17,858 nt of DNA from contig JAKLHH010000028.1 in NCBI GenBank assembly GCA_022710245.1, positions 1 through 17,858 of the forward strand, read 5' to 3'. The notes beneath the pieces were generated by a model, which saw nothing but the letters and a program-made list of their open reading frames with translations, was not told the origin of the DNA and ran no database searches. Source of the stretch: Myxococcota bacterium (GTDB taxonomy: Bacteria; Myxococcota; Polyangia; GCA-2747355; JAKLHH01). Positions 1 through 7,475 of the stretch are shown in pieces; within the stretch, counting starts at the first letter, position 1, and every line of letters starts with the position of its first letter. A program made the translations under genes and the position numbers.

Positions 1-175
1 CGCGGAGCGGTCGGAGGCCGCGAGGGCGCGCAACTGCGGCGGTCTCATCGCGGAGCGGTCGGAGGCCGCGAGGGCGCGCAACTGCGGCGGTCTCATCGCG
101 GAGCGGTCGGAGGCCGCGAGGGCGCGCAACTGCGGCGGTCTCATCGCGGAGCGGTCGGAGGCCGCGAGGGCGCGC
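1..175. repeat. 48-bp tandem repeat, 3 full copies plus 31 bp
   Basis: The 48-bp unit is repeated without mismatch at 1-48, 49-96 and 97-144. A fourth copy matches over 145-175 and then diverges. The array continues past the left edge, so the true copy number is unknown. The unit is 16 codons long, and on the minus strand each copy reads RALAASDRSAMRPPQL with no stop. There are no spacers between copies, so this is a tandem (VNTR-like) array and not a CRISPR array. Confidence 0.95.
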
Positions 176-225
176 GATTCGGGCGAGGCGACGCCGCGCA
201 CGCCGAGCACCAATTCGCCCTTCAT
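1..225 (-). CDS. Repeat-containing hypothetical protein, partial (C-terminus off left edge)
   Basis: An open frame starts at the ATG at 225-223 and runs 75 codons to the left edge without a stop. It begins MKGELVLGVRGVASPESR and then passes into a 16-residue repeat, RALAASDRSAMRPPQL, encoded by the 48-bp tandem array. A weak G-rich stretch just upstream (226-240, minus strand) could act as a ribosome binding site. It is divergent to the hemerythrin gene. No known domain is visible. The repeat length being a multiple of three and the absence of stops fit a translated repeat. A GC-rich non-coding array could also stay open by chance, because a single stop-free 48-bp unit gives any number of stop-free copies. 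It could be a low-complexity surface or linker protein, or not a gene at all. Confidence 0.35.
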   Translation of the reverse strand, partial: MKGELVLGVRGVASPESRALAASDRSAMRPPQLRALAASDRSAMRPPQLRALAASDRSAMRPPQLRALAASDRSA

Positions 226-353
226 CTGCCCCCGTTGGCCCCGCGCGAGGCAGCGGGCGCGAGGCGGCGGGCGAACCCACCTCAAGGTAGGCCCGTGTTC
301 CGCCGATGGAGTGGGGTGGACCGCACCAACAGACCGCATCAAGGAGAGCGCGG

Positions 354-758
354 ATGGCCCCACGCTGGACCTCGGACCTCGCCGTCAACATCAAGAGCAT
401 CGACGATCAGCACCAGCGGCTCTTCCAGCTGCTCGCCGAGCTCGACGGCGCGATGCGCGAGGGCAAGGGCAAGGACCTGGTCGGCAAGACCATCCAGGGC
501 CTGGCGGACTACACGAACACGCACTTCGGCCTCGAGGAGAAGCTCTTCCAGCAGTACGGCTACGTCGGCGCCGCCGGGCACAAGGCCGAGCACAAGAAGT
601 TCGTCGCCAAGGTCGCCGAGTTCCGCAAGGACTTCGAGGCGGGCAAGGGCGGCATCAGCGTCCCCATGCTGACCTTCCTCACCGAGTGGCTGACCCAGCA
701 CATCAAGGTGAGCGACCAGAAGTACGCGCCGCTCTTCAAGGAGAAGGGGGTCGCCTGA
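354..758 (+). CDS. Bacteriohemerythrin
   Basis: This 134-residue single-domain hemerythrin is the usual length for a free-standing bacteriohemerythrin. It should be a soluble cytoplasmic four-helix bundle with a non-haem di-iron site that binds O2 reversibly. All seven expected ligands are visible: His20 (DDQH), His57 and Glu61 (HFGLE), His76 and His80 (HKAEH), and His116 and Asp121 (HIKVSD). The ATG at 354 is chosen because AAGGAG lies at 341-346 with seven bases of spacing. An in-frame ATG at 306 would add 16 residues without homology. The gene stands alone, with no sensor or transducer domain fused, so oxygen storage or delivery, oxygen sensing and NO binding are all possible. Family assignment is very secure; the physiological role is inferred. 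Confidence 0.96.
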   Translation: MAPRWTSDLAVNIKSIDDQHQRLFQLLAELDGAMREGKGKDLVGKTIQGLADYTNTHFGLEEKLFQQYGYVGAAGHKAEHKKFVAKVAEFRKDFEAGKGGISVPMLTFLTEWLTQHIKVSDQKYAPLFKEKGVA

Positions 759-779
759 CCCTCGCCGGCGCCGGCGCGA

Positions 780-814
780 GCTCGACTCACGCGCCGCTTG
801 GCAAATAGTCGAGC
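780..814. repeat. 8-bp inverted repeat in the kinase promoter
   Basis: GCTCGACT (780-787) and AGTCGAGC (807-814) are perfect inverted arms separated by 19 bp. The right arm falls between the candidate -35 (798-803) and -10 (821-826), so a protein bound here would block or bend the promoter. As RNA it could only form in a transcript reading through from the hemerythrin gene. The operator role is inference. Confidence 0.4.
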
Positions 815-826
815 GGGGTGTGAAAT
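798..826 (+). promoter_or_regulatory. Candidate sigma-70-type promoter for the kinase gene
   Basis: TTGGCA (798-803) and TGAAAT (821-826) are separated by exactly 17 bp. Each matches four or five of six consensus positions, and the AT-rich patch stands out from its surroundings. Transcription would start near 833, a few bases before the ATG at 838. That leaves no room for a leader and excludes the alternative GTG at 820. Confidence 0.4.
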
Positions 827-837
827 CGTGGATCGAG

Positions 838-2772
838 ATGGACGCTCGACCCGACGACGCGGCTCGACCCGAGGCCGCGGACCTGCGCTCGATCTGGCGC
901 TCGCGTGGCGTGGACCTCGCCGCGCTCACGCCGGACAGCGACGGCACCATCCGGCCCGCCGCGCCGGGGCTCTCGGTGACGCTGCCGCCGCTGGAGGCTG
1001 CGCCGGAGCAGCAGGCGCCGCTGCCGCGGCTCGACGACGGCGAGGGCGGGATCCGCCTGGGAGAGACGCTGGGGCAGGGCGGGATGGGCGTCGTCAAGCG
1101 CGCCCGCCAGCTCCCGCTCGGCCGTGACGTCGCGGTGAAGATCGTCCGCGACGCGGCGAACCCGGTCAGGGCCGAGGCGGAGCTGCTGCGGGAGGCGCGC
1201 GTCACCGGCCTGCTCGAGCACCCGAACGTGGTGCCCGTGCACGCGCTCTGCCGCGACGATCGCGACCTGCCGGCGATCGTGATGAAGCGGATCGCGGGCG
1301 TCGAGTGGACCACGCTGATCCGCAACCCCGAGCACCCCCGCCCCGGCGACGAGGGCGACGCCCAGGAGTTCCACCTCAACGTCTTCCTCCAGGTCTGCAG
1401 CGCGGTGCAGTTCGCGCACTCGCGCCAGCTCGTCCACCGTGACCTCAAGCCCGACAACGTGATGATCGGGGAGTTCGGGGAGGTCTACGTGCTCGACTGG
1501 GGCCTCGCCGCCGGCACCGGGGACCACCCGCCCCCCGGCGTGCCGCACGTGCGCGACATCCACGCGGTCGCGGGCACGCCGCAGTACATGGCCCCCGAGC
1601 AGGCGACGGCCGACGGCAACCGGATCGGCGAGCACACCGACATCTACCAGCTCGGCTGCATCCTCCACGAGTGCATCACCGGCAGGGCGCGGCACAGCGG
1701 CGCGACCGTCAGCGAGCTCCTCGAGAGCGCGTACCACTCCGTGCCCTTCGCCTACGCCGACGTGGTCCCCGACGAGCTCGCGGCGATCTGCAACCGCGCC
1801 TGCGCCGCCGACCCGGCCCGGCGCTACCAGGACGTCGGCGAGCTCCGCGCCGCCGTGCTCGCCTTCCGCCGGCACCGGAGCGCGACCATGCTGGCGCGGG
1901 AGGCGCGGCTCAGGCTCGTCGCCCTGCGCTCCCTGATCGCGGGCGGCAGCGCCAGCGTCCAGGAGCTCAGGCTGCACGGCCTCTTCTCCGAGTGCCGCTT
2001 CGGCTTCCAGCAGGCGCTCGCCGCGTGGCCCGAGTGCGTCGAGGCGAGCGCCGGGCTGCGCACGGCGCGGCTGCTGATGGCCGAGTTCGAGCTCGGGCGC
2101 GGCGACCTGCACTCGGCCTCGGTGCTGGTCGGCGAGCTCGAGGACCCCCCCGACGACCTCGTCGCCAGGCTGCGAGCGCTGCGGGCGCGCGAGGCGCAGG
2201 ACCAGGCGCGGCAGGCCTCGCTGCAGCAGCTCGAGCGCGACATGGACCTCAGCATCGGCGCGCGCACCCGCGTCGCGCTCGCGGTGCAGATCGCGGTCCT
2301 CTTCGGGGCCCTGCCGCTCCTGCTGCGCCTCGCGGTCGAGCGCAGGTGGATGCCCTTCGACAACCGCGTCCCCGGGGTCATCGCCGTCGCCTTCTCGCTC
2401 TTCTGCCTCATCGCGCTCGGCTTCACGCGCCACGTGATGCGCGGGACCGAGGTGGGCCGCCGGATCATCCGCGTGGTCTTCACGCTCGCCAGCGCGATGC
2501 TGCTCATCGTCGGCCTGGCGGCGAACTCCGGGATCGAGGCGCCGCGCACGATGGCCTTCCTGCTCCTCAACAACGCGGTGGGCCTGGGCGCCATGGCGGC
2601 GATGCTCGACCGCCGCCTGAGCCTGGCGGCGCTGCCCTTCGTCGCAGGCGCGGCGCTGGCTGTCTTCTACCCGCGCGCCGCGCTCGAGATCTCCGCCGGC
2701 GCCAACTTCGTCGCGCCGCTGCTCATCGCGGCGAGCTGGCGGCCCCGCGTGGGCGCGAGCGGCCTCCGGTGA
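838..2772 (+). CDS. Membrane-anchored Hanks-type Ser/Thr protein kinase
   Basis: This is a 644-residue protein. The N-terminal cytoplasmic kinase domain covers about residues 70-345. It has the glycine loop GQGGMG (79-84), Lys101, Glu119, HRDLKPDN (200-207, catalytic Asp202), DWG (220-222) in place of DFG, and APE (252-254), so it should be active. A helical, TPR-like stretch follows (about 360-470), then about six hydrophobic segments (roughly 480-634) that place the C-terminus in the membrane. An upstream GTG at 820 would add six residues; neither start has a clear Shine-Dalgarno, and the promoter position favours ATG 838. The stop overlaps the next gene by 4 bp (GTGA), so the two are co-transcribed. 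The input signal and targets are not visible. The polytopic C-terminus, rather than a single helix with an extracellular sensor, suggests a membrane- or lipid-state input, which is inference. Confidence 0.93.
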   Translation: MDARPDDAARPEAADLRSIWRSRGVDLAALTPDSDGTIRPAAPGLSVTLPPLEAAPEQQAPLPRLDDGEGGIRLGETLGQGGMGVVKRARQLPLGRDVAVKIVRDAANPVRAEAELLREARVTGLLEHPNVVPVHALCRDDRDLPAIVMKRIAGVEWTTLIRNPEHPRPGDEGDAQEFHLNVFLQVCSAVQFAHSRQLVHRDLKPDNVMIGEFGEVYVLDWGLAAGTGDHPPPGVPHVRDIHAVAGTPQYMAPEQATADGNRIGEHTDIYQLGCILHECITGRARHSGATVSELLESAYHSVPFAYADVVPDELAAICNRACAADPARRYQDVGELRAAVLAFRRHRSATMLAREARLRLVALRSLIAGGSASVQELRLHGLFSECRFGFQQALAAWPECVEASAGLRTARLLMAEFELGRGDLHSASVLVGELEDPPDDLVARLRALRAREAQDQARQASLQQLERDMDLSIGARTRVALAVQIAVLFGALPLLLRLAVERRWMPFDNRVPGVIAVAFSLFCLIALGFTRHVMRGTEVGRRIIRVVFTLASAMLLIVGLAANSGIEAPRTMAFLLLNNAVGLGAMAAMLDRRLSLAALPFVAGAALAVFYPRAALEISAGANFVAPLLIAASWRPRVGASGLR

Positions 2773-2798
2773 CCCTGGCGGAGGTGACCCTGGCGGAG
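2769..2798 (+). repeat. 15-bp tandem duplication at a gene start
   Basis: The 15-bp unit GTGACCCTGGCGGAG occurs twice in a row (2769-2783, 2784-2798). It doubles the start codon and the first five codons (VTLAE VTLAE), so either GTG could initiate. The first overlaps the kinase stop in the common GTGA arrangement. Confidence 0.85.
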
Positions 2799-3518
2799 GC
2801 CGTCGAGGGTCTCTACCGGGCCTTCTCTGCCCACGGCCGTCGCGCCGCCATCACGGCCTGTCCCTGCTGTGTCCACCAGGCAGAGCAGCACACGCTCGCG
2901 GCGGTCCCGCTGCGCGAGCTCGCTGCCGGAGAGCTCGCCAGGTACGCCTTCAAGGCGATGACCACCTGGGGCGAGGCGGAGGACTACAAGCACTTCCTCC
3001 CGCGCATCCTCGAGCTGGCGCTGACCCCCGCCGGGCGGCAGTGGCCAGGGCTCGAGCTCTGGCTGATCGCCGACAAGCTCCAGCTCGCCGCCTGGCCCTC
3101 CTGGCCCCCGGCGGAGCAGACAGCGGTGCGGGACTACCTGGACGCGGTCTGGCGGCACGTGCTCGCACAGGATCCCGAGGAGAGCTCGTGGCGCGCCGCC
3201 GAGGTGCTGCCGGCCGTCGGCCGGCTGCTGGAGCTCGCGCCGCTGCTCGCCGCCTGGGAGGCGGACAGCGGCCTCGCGGCGAGCCTGCAGCTCGCCGACT
3301 TCATCGAGGCCGCCGGCGCCGATCTGGCCAGCGACGGTCACCTCGACGACGCATGGGAGGGCGTCGCCGACCGCGCGCGGGTGGAGGAGTGGCTGCGCGC
3401 CCTGAGGCGTGGCCGGGCGCTCGAGGACGCCTTCGCGCGCCACCTCGAGAGCCCCGCGGCCGGCCGGCTCGCGGCGGCGGTGGACCTCTGGGAGCTCCTC
3501 CTCGCGCAGCCCGCGTGA
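2769..3518 (+). CDS. Hypothetical protein with CPCC motif
   Basis: This is a 249-residue soluble protein with no signal peptide or membrane segment. Near the N-terminus is the motif CPCCVH (Cys31, Cys33, Cys34, His36), followed by an aromatic-rich stretch reading AFKAMTTWGEAEDYKHFLP (about 60-78). The rest is helical and rich in Leu, Ala, Trp and Glu. The CPCC cluster could bind zinc or another metal, or be redox active. I have seen similar CPCC plus TTWG-type hypotheticals in other bacteria but know no function for them. Translation is coupled to the upstream kinase by the 4-bp overlap, so it may be a substrate or partner; that is inference. The GTG at 2784 is an alternative start, five codons in. 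Confidence 0.82.
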   Translation: MTLAEVTLAEAVEGLYRAFSAHGRRAAITACPCCVHQAEQHTLAAVPLRELAAGELARYAFKAMTTWGEAEDYKHFLPRILELALTPAGRQWPGLELWLIADKLQLAAWPSWPPAEQTAVRDYLDAVWRHVLAQDPEESSWRAAEVLPAVGRLLELAPLLAAWEADSGLAASLQLADFIEAAGADLASDGHLDDAWEGVADRARVEEWLRALRRGRALEDAFARHLESPAAGRLAAAVDLWELLLAQPA

Positions 3519-3548
3519 GCGTCGGCGCGGGAGGGCAGGCGCGGTAGC

Positions 3549-3569
3549 CGCTCTCGAGATCTGAGAGCG
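3549..3569. terminator. Hairpin after the kinase unit, possible weak terminator
   Basis: CGCTCTC (3549-3555) and GAGAGCG (3563-3569) form a perfect 7-bp stem with a 7-base loop, 31 bases after the stop of the CPCC gene. No T-run follows, so it is not a classical intrinsic terminator. It could assist Rho-dependent termination or stabilise the 3' end. Confidence 0.3.
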
Positions 3570-3571
3570 TC

Positions 3572-3583
3572 GGACAAATGTCC
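3572..3583. promoter_or_regulatory. Short palindrome upstream of the secreted-protein gene
   Basis: GGACAAATGTCC is a palindrome with 5-bp arms and an AA centre, in an AT-richer patch. It lies about 75-85 bp upstream of the start predicted from the sigma-54-like element at 3631, the usual distance for an enhancer-binding protein. This could also be a chance palindrome. Confidence 0.25.
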
Positions 3584-3630
3584 CTCGTCGGCGAAGCCTG
3601 GACGTTGAACGCGCGCAGCGTCGCGTCCGC

Positions 3631-3646
3631 TGGCCCGGACCCTGCA
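3631..3646 (+). promoter_or_regulatory. Candidate sigma-54 (-24/-12) promoter
   Basis: TGGCCCGGACCCTGCA fits the sigma-54 consensus TGGCACG-N4-TTGCW with two mismatches. The invariant GG and GC are exactly 12 bp apart. The predicted start near 3657 leaves a leader of about 31 bases that contains the strong AGGAG at 3672-3676. Chance matches occur in GC-rich DNA, so the geometry relative to the gene is the main support. Confidence 0.35.
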
Positions 3647-3687
3647 AGAGCTCCGGGCAGGGGGTTCACATAGGAGAGGAGACGCAC

Positions 3688-4212
3688 ATGAAGATCAGCA
3701 AGACCACGACCGCTCTGCTCATCACCGCCGCGCTCGCCCTGCTGGCCTCCAGCGCCGGGGCCCAGCAGCCTTGCCAGGCCCACAGCAACGTCGGCCTGAC
3801 GCCCGGCTACATCCCCCCGTCGGGGACGCAGCCCACGCCGGGCCACGGCGGCGGACCGAGGGTGATCGGCTCGCCCTACCGGACCGGGGACTTCGGCGCG
3901 ATGTGCCCGGCCCTCGACAAGGCGAGCGCGCTCCGGGCGCGCCTCGACGGCAGCCTCTGCCAGCTCCCCGGCTTCATGCGGACAGACCTGGTGCGCCTCA
4001 GCAACGGGCTCTTCCAGGTCTGCGCGTACTTCAACGCGCAGCAGAAGCAGGCGATGATCGCCGGCGGCCGCATGTGCCTGCAGAACTACCTGGCCGCCGC
4101 GGAGAGCCACTTCGGGGTCAAGGACGGCTGCCAGCTCGGCGTCTACTGGGTCGGCCAGGATCCCGTGCAGCGCCGGCCCTCGGGCCGCGGCGACTTCTCC
4201 CCCTGCCGCTGA
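3688..4212 (+). CDS. Small secreted cysteine-containing hypothetical protein
   Basis: This is a 174-residue protein with a clear Sec signal peptide: Lys-rich start, hydrophobic core at about 8-20, cleavage likely after SSAGA (residue 25). The mature chain has seven cysteines (29, 73, 91, 112, 130, 148, 173), enough for three disulfides, and a Gly/Pro-rich stretch (about 38-65). It has no lipobox and no later membrane segment, so it should be periplasmic or released. The ATG is preceded by AGGAGAGGAG (3672-3681), one of the best ribosome binding sites in the window. It is a single-gene unit between two operons. I recognise no family. Confidence 0.85.
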   Translation: MKISKTTTALLITAALALLASSAGAQQPCQAHSNVGLTPGYIPPSGTQPTPGHGGGPRVIGSPYRTGDFGAMCPALDKASALRARLDGSLCQLPGFMRTDLVRLSNGLFQVCAYFNAQQKQAMIAGGRMCLQNYLAAAESHFGVKDGCQLGVYWVGQDPVQRRPSGRGDFSPCR

Positions 4213-4254
4213 GCCGAGCCCCCGACCCACCCTCCTCGCTCCCTCCGCACCCGT

Positions 4255-4283
4255 GGATCCCCGCCGCGCGACCGTGGTAGCGT
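4255..4283 (+). promoter_or_regulatory. Possible promoter of the five-gene operon
   Basis: TAGCGT (4278-4283) is a TAnnnT-type -10 in the context GTGGTAGCGTCC. The -35 region, 17-18 bp upstream around 4254-4260, is poor. It would give a leader of about 50 bases ending in the GAGGAG at 4327-4332. Support is positional only. Confidence 0.22.
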
Positions 4284-4339
4284 CCTCGCACACCACCTGT
4301 CGTCAGTCGAGCGCCGAACCACACGCGAGGAGCTGTCCC

Positions 4340-7300
4340 ATGAAGCGCGAGTTCCAGCTGGGCGAGGAGAAGTTCTGGGCCGTGACCCCGGACGGGGCGC
4401 GGTTCTTCATCGAGTTCGGCAAGCTCGGCAGCAAGGGGCAGAAGCAGATCAAGGCCTGCAAGAGCGAGGCGGACGCTGCGGCCACCATGGAGACGATGAT
4501 CGCGAAGAAGCTGAAGGAGGGCTTCGTCGAGATCGGCGGCGGCGGTGGCGGTGGCGGTGGCGGGTCGGGCGCGAAGACGAAGACGAAGACGAAGACGGCG
4601 GCGCCCGCGCCGGCGGCGGCGAAGGCGCCGGCCGCAGCGAAGACCGCGAAGAGCGCGAAGGCGAAGGACGCGGCACCCGCGGCCGAGCCGCCAGCGGCCC
4701 CTGCGGCGAAGAAGGCCGTGGTCGACGCCGGCCCGCGCCGCATCGACCTCGACCCGGGCGACTGGCTGGTGGACCCGACGCGGCCGCGCACGGTGCTGCC
4801 GCGGCCCGCGCCGCGCGCCTTCGACCCGGGCGACTGCGTGGCCCGCTGCTCGAAGCTCACCACGCGGCGCTACGGCTGGGAGTGGGCCTGGTACAAGGCC
4901 GACCTCCACCTCGGCATGAGCCCCCAGGAGGGGCAGTTCTGGCTGGCGGCGATGGCCAGCGCGGACAACAAGCAGGAGCCGAAGGCGCTCGCGCAGAAGC
5001 TCGCCAAGGGCAAGTACGGCGGCAAGCTCTCGGTCAAGGAGCTCACCTCCAAGCTGAGCAAGCTCGGTCGCTCGCCGGGCGCCGAGCTGGTGCCGGTGAT
5101 CTGCGCCATCCTGCCGACGACGGAGGAGGTCTTCGCGCTGCTCGCCGAGCCCAAGGCGCTCTCCGCCCAGTGGGACATGACCGATCATGCCCTCGAGGGG
5201 GTGCGCCGCTACCTGCTGCCCTACCTCACCGAGAAGGAGGTGGCCGCGCTGCGCAAGCTGTGCAAGCCGCAGATCACGCCGGCGGCGTGGCCGCAGACCA
5301 ACTACTACGACCGGCCCCCCATCGGCATCCTCCTCGGCGCCATGATCGGCGGCCTGGGCAAGGAGCTCGCCGCGCTGGTGCGGAGCTGGCCCGACACGAT
5401 GTACGGCGGTGAGGACTGGGACGACCACTACCACAAGCCGCAGCTCGTGGTCCTCGGCCTCGAGCAGCCCGCCGAGGTGGTGAGCGAGATGCGGCGGCTG
5501 AAGCTCAGGCTGAAGAACCCGGCGATGGTGCGTGCCTTCCTCGCGCGCACCGAGTACGCGGCGCTCGACGTGGTGCGGACGAGCGTGCAGGCGGAGAACA
5601 ACAAGGACGCGGCCGCCGGGCTGCTCGAGGTCTTCGCGCTCGTCCACGCCCCCGAGGCGGCGCCCGAGATGCTGGCGCTCAAGCTCTCCTCCAAGGCGCC
5701 CGCGGTGGCGCGGGCCTGGCTCGACGAGGACCTCGGCCACGCCATCGCCGGCCTGGTGCCCGTGGCCGCCGAGCGCGGCAAGCTCGGCGAGGCCGCGGTG
5801 GAGTGGCTGCGCGAGCAGAAGCGCGCCGGGCACGCTGACGCCATCGCGGCCGCCACGAAGGCCGCCGGCGAGGCCGGGGAGAAGGTGCGGCGGCTGGTGC
5901 TCGAGCACGAGGAGAAGGTCTACGCGCCGCTCGACGCGAAGAGCACGCCGCCCTGGCTGGCGAAGGCCGAGGTCAAGCGCGGCAAGCTCCCCGCCTGGGT
6001 CAGCCCCGCCGCGCTGCCGCCGGTCGTCCTCGCCGATCGCTGCTTCAGCGAGGAGCAGGTGCTGACGCTGCTCGCCGCGCTGAAGGAGAGCCGCCTGGAG
6101 CAGCCGCACCCGGACGACGACCCCGACGACGGCGTCTTCGTGCACCCGCTCGTCGCCGAGCTGCGCAAGGCCGGCGACCGCGAGGCGCTCGACGCCTTCG
6201 CCTGGCGGCTCTTCGAGCTCTGGCTCGGCGAGGGCGCGCCGTCGAAGGAGAAGTGGGCGATGCTGGCGATCGGGCAGCTCGGCGGCGACACCTGCGCGCT
6301 CAAGCTGGCGCCGCTGGTCAGGGTCTGGCCCGGCGAGAGCCAGCACCAGCGCGCGGTCGCCGGCCTCGAGTGCCTGCGCGGCATCGGCAGCGACACCGCG
6401 CTGATGCAGCTGAGCGGCATCGCGCAGAAGCTCAAGTTCAAGGCGCTCAAGCAGCGGGCCTCGGAGCTGATGGAGGCGATCGCGAAGGACCGCGGGATGA
6501 CGCGCGCGCAGCTCGAGGACCGCATCGTCCCCGACTGCGACCTCGACGAGCACGGGCGCCGCGTCTTCGACTTCGGCCCGCGGCAGTTCACCTTCGTCCT
6601 CGGGCCGGCGATGAAGCCCATGCTGCGCGACGGCGACGGCAAGGTGAAGCCGGACCTGCCCAAGCCCGGCGCCAAGGACGACGCCGACCAGGCCGCGGCG
6701 GCCACCGCCGAGTGGAAGCTCCTGAAGAAGCAGATCGCGGAGGTGGTGAAGATCCAGGCGGTGCGCCTCGAGCAGGCGATGGTCACCGGCCGCCGGTGGG
6801 CGGTCGACGAGTTCGAGCTGCTGCTCGTCAAGCACCCGCTGATGACGAACCTCGTGCGGCTCCTCGTCTGGGGCGGCTACGACAAGGCGGGCGCGCTCGC
6901 GCAGACCTTCCGCGTCACCGAGGACCAGAGCTACGCCGACGGGGGCGACAAGGCGACGACGCTCGCCAGGGTGGCCGCGGTGGGCATCGTGCACCCGCTG
7001 CACCTCGACGAGCCGTCGCGCGCGCGCTGGGGCCAGGTCTTCTCCGACTACGAGCTGATCCCTCCCTTCGCCCAGCTCGGGCGGCCCATCTACCAGCTCG
7101 AGAAGGGCGAGGAGAAGCTGAAGGAGCTGAAGCGCTTCGCGGGGCCGAAGATCCCCGCGGTCTCCCTCGTCGGCACGCTGGAGAAGCTCTCCTGGGAGCG
7201 CGGCGAGCCGCAGGACGCGGGCGTCTTCTACGAGCACTCGAAGCCCTTCTACGGCGCCAACGTCACCGCGGTCGTGCAGTACCCCGGCGTGCCCGTGGGG

Positions 7301-7474
7301 TACATGGTCGACTGGGAGGACCAGCAGATCGAGCGCTGCTTCGTCGTCCCCGGCATCTACACGCCGCGCGGCTACCCGGAGCACAAGAACGCGCTGCCGC
7401 TCGGCAAGGTCGACCCGATCGTGGTGAGCGAGGTGCTCGCGGACCTGCAGACCCTGGTCTCGAAGGGGCGCTGA
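4340..7474 (+). CDS. WGR and DUF4132 domain protein (YehI/MolR-like)
   Basis: This is a 1044-residue cytoplasmic protein. Residues 1-66 are a WGR domain, the nucleic-acid-contacting module also found in poly(ADP-ribose) polymerases. The signature reads FGKLGSKGQ (26-34), with Trp-Gly-Arg replaced by Phe-Gly-Lys. A flexible linker of about 65 residues follows: poly-Gly (66-75), four Lys-Thr pairs, then Ala/Lys/Pro-rich sequence. A long helical, HEAT-like middle leads to a DUF4132 domain near the C-terminus (about 805-990), with the HPLM..L..LVWGGY and FRVTED features. The ATG at 4340 has GAGGAG seven bases upstream; an earlier in-frame ATG at 4253 lacks support. It is the first gene of the operon, like E. 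coli yehI, which has the same two domains. DUF4132 has no established activity that I know of. Nucleic-acid recognition by the WGR domain is family inference, weakened by the altered signature. Confidence 0.9.
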   Translation: MKREFQLGEEKFWAVTPDGARFFIEFGKLGSKGQKQIKACKSEADAAATMETMIAKKLKEGFVEIGGGGGGGGGGSGAKTKTKTKTAAPAPAAAKAPAAAKTAKSAKAKDAAPAAEPPAAPAAKKAVVDAGPRRIDLDPGDWLVDPTRPRTVLPRPAPRAFDPGDCVARCSKLTTRRYGWEWAWYKADLHLGMSPQEGQFWLAAMASADNKQEPKALAQKLAKGKYGGKLSVKELTSKLSKLGRSPGAELVPVICAILPTTEEVFALLAEPKALSAQWDMTDHALEGVRRYLLPYLTEKEVAALRKLCKPQITPAAWPQTNYYDRPPIGILLGAMIGGLGKELAALVRSWPDTMYGGEDWDDHYHKPQLVVLGLEQPAEVVSEMRRLKLRLKNPAMVRAFLARTEYAALDVVRTSVQAENNKDAAAGLLEVFALVHAPEAAPEMLALKLSSKAPAVARAWLDEDLGHAIAGLVPVAAERGKLGEAAVEWLREQKRAGHADAIAAATKAAGEAGEKVRRLVLEHEEKVYAPLDAKSTPPWLAKAEVKRGKLPAWVSPAALPPVVLADRCFSEEQVLTLLAALKESRLEQPHPDDDPDDGVFVHPLVAELRKAGDREALDAFAWRLFELWLGEGAPSKEKWAMLAIGQLGGDTCALKLAPLVRVWPGESQHQRAVAGLECLRGIGSDTALMQLSGIAQKLKFKALKQRASELMEAIAKDRGMTRAQLEDRIVPDCDLDEHGRRVFDFGPRQFTFVLGPAMKPMLRDGDGKVKPDLPKPGAKDDADQAAAATAEWKLLKKQIAEVVKIQAVRLEQAMVTGRRWAVDEFELLLVKHPLMTNLVRLLVWGGYDKAGALAQTFRVTEDQSYADGGDKATTLARVAAVGIVHPLHLDEPSRARWGQVFSDYELIPPFAQLGRPIYQLEKGEEKLKELKRFAGPKIPAVSLVGTLEKLSWERGEPQDAGVFYEHSKPFYGANVTAVVQYPGVPVGYMVDWEDQQIERCFVVPGIYTPRGYPEHKNALPLGKVDPIVVSEVLADLQTLVSKGR
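4534..4597 (+). repeat. Low-complexity coding repeats (poly-Gly and Lys-Thr)
   Basis: GGC/GGT triplets encode an uninterrupted glycine run. They are followed by four perfect copies of the 6-bp unit GAAGAC (4573-4596), which encode Lys-Thr pairs. These in-frame microsatellites form the hinge between the WGR domain and the body of the protein and can change length without frameshifting. Confidence 0.8.
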
Positions 7475-7475
7475 G

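Noticed and set aside
1..175. The left-edge repeat as a CRISPR array
   Set aside because: Copies are contiguous and identical with no unique spacers and no cas genes nearby.
787..2433. A 548-codon minus-strand frame opposite the first kinase
   Set aside because: Shadow frame; the kinase motifs on the plus strand are decisive.
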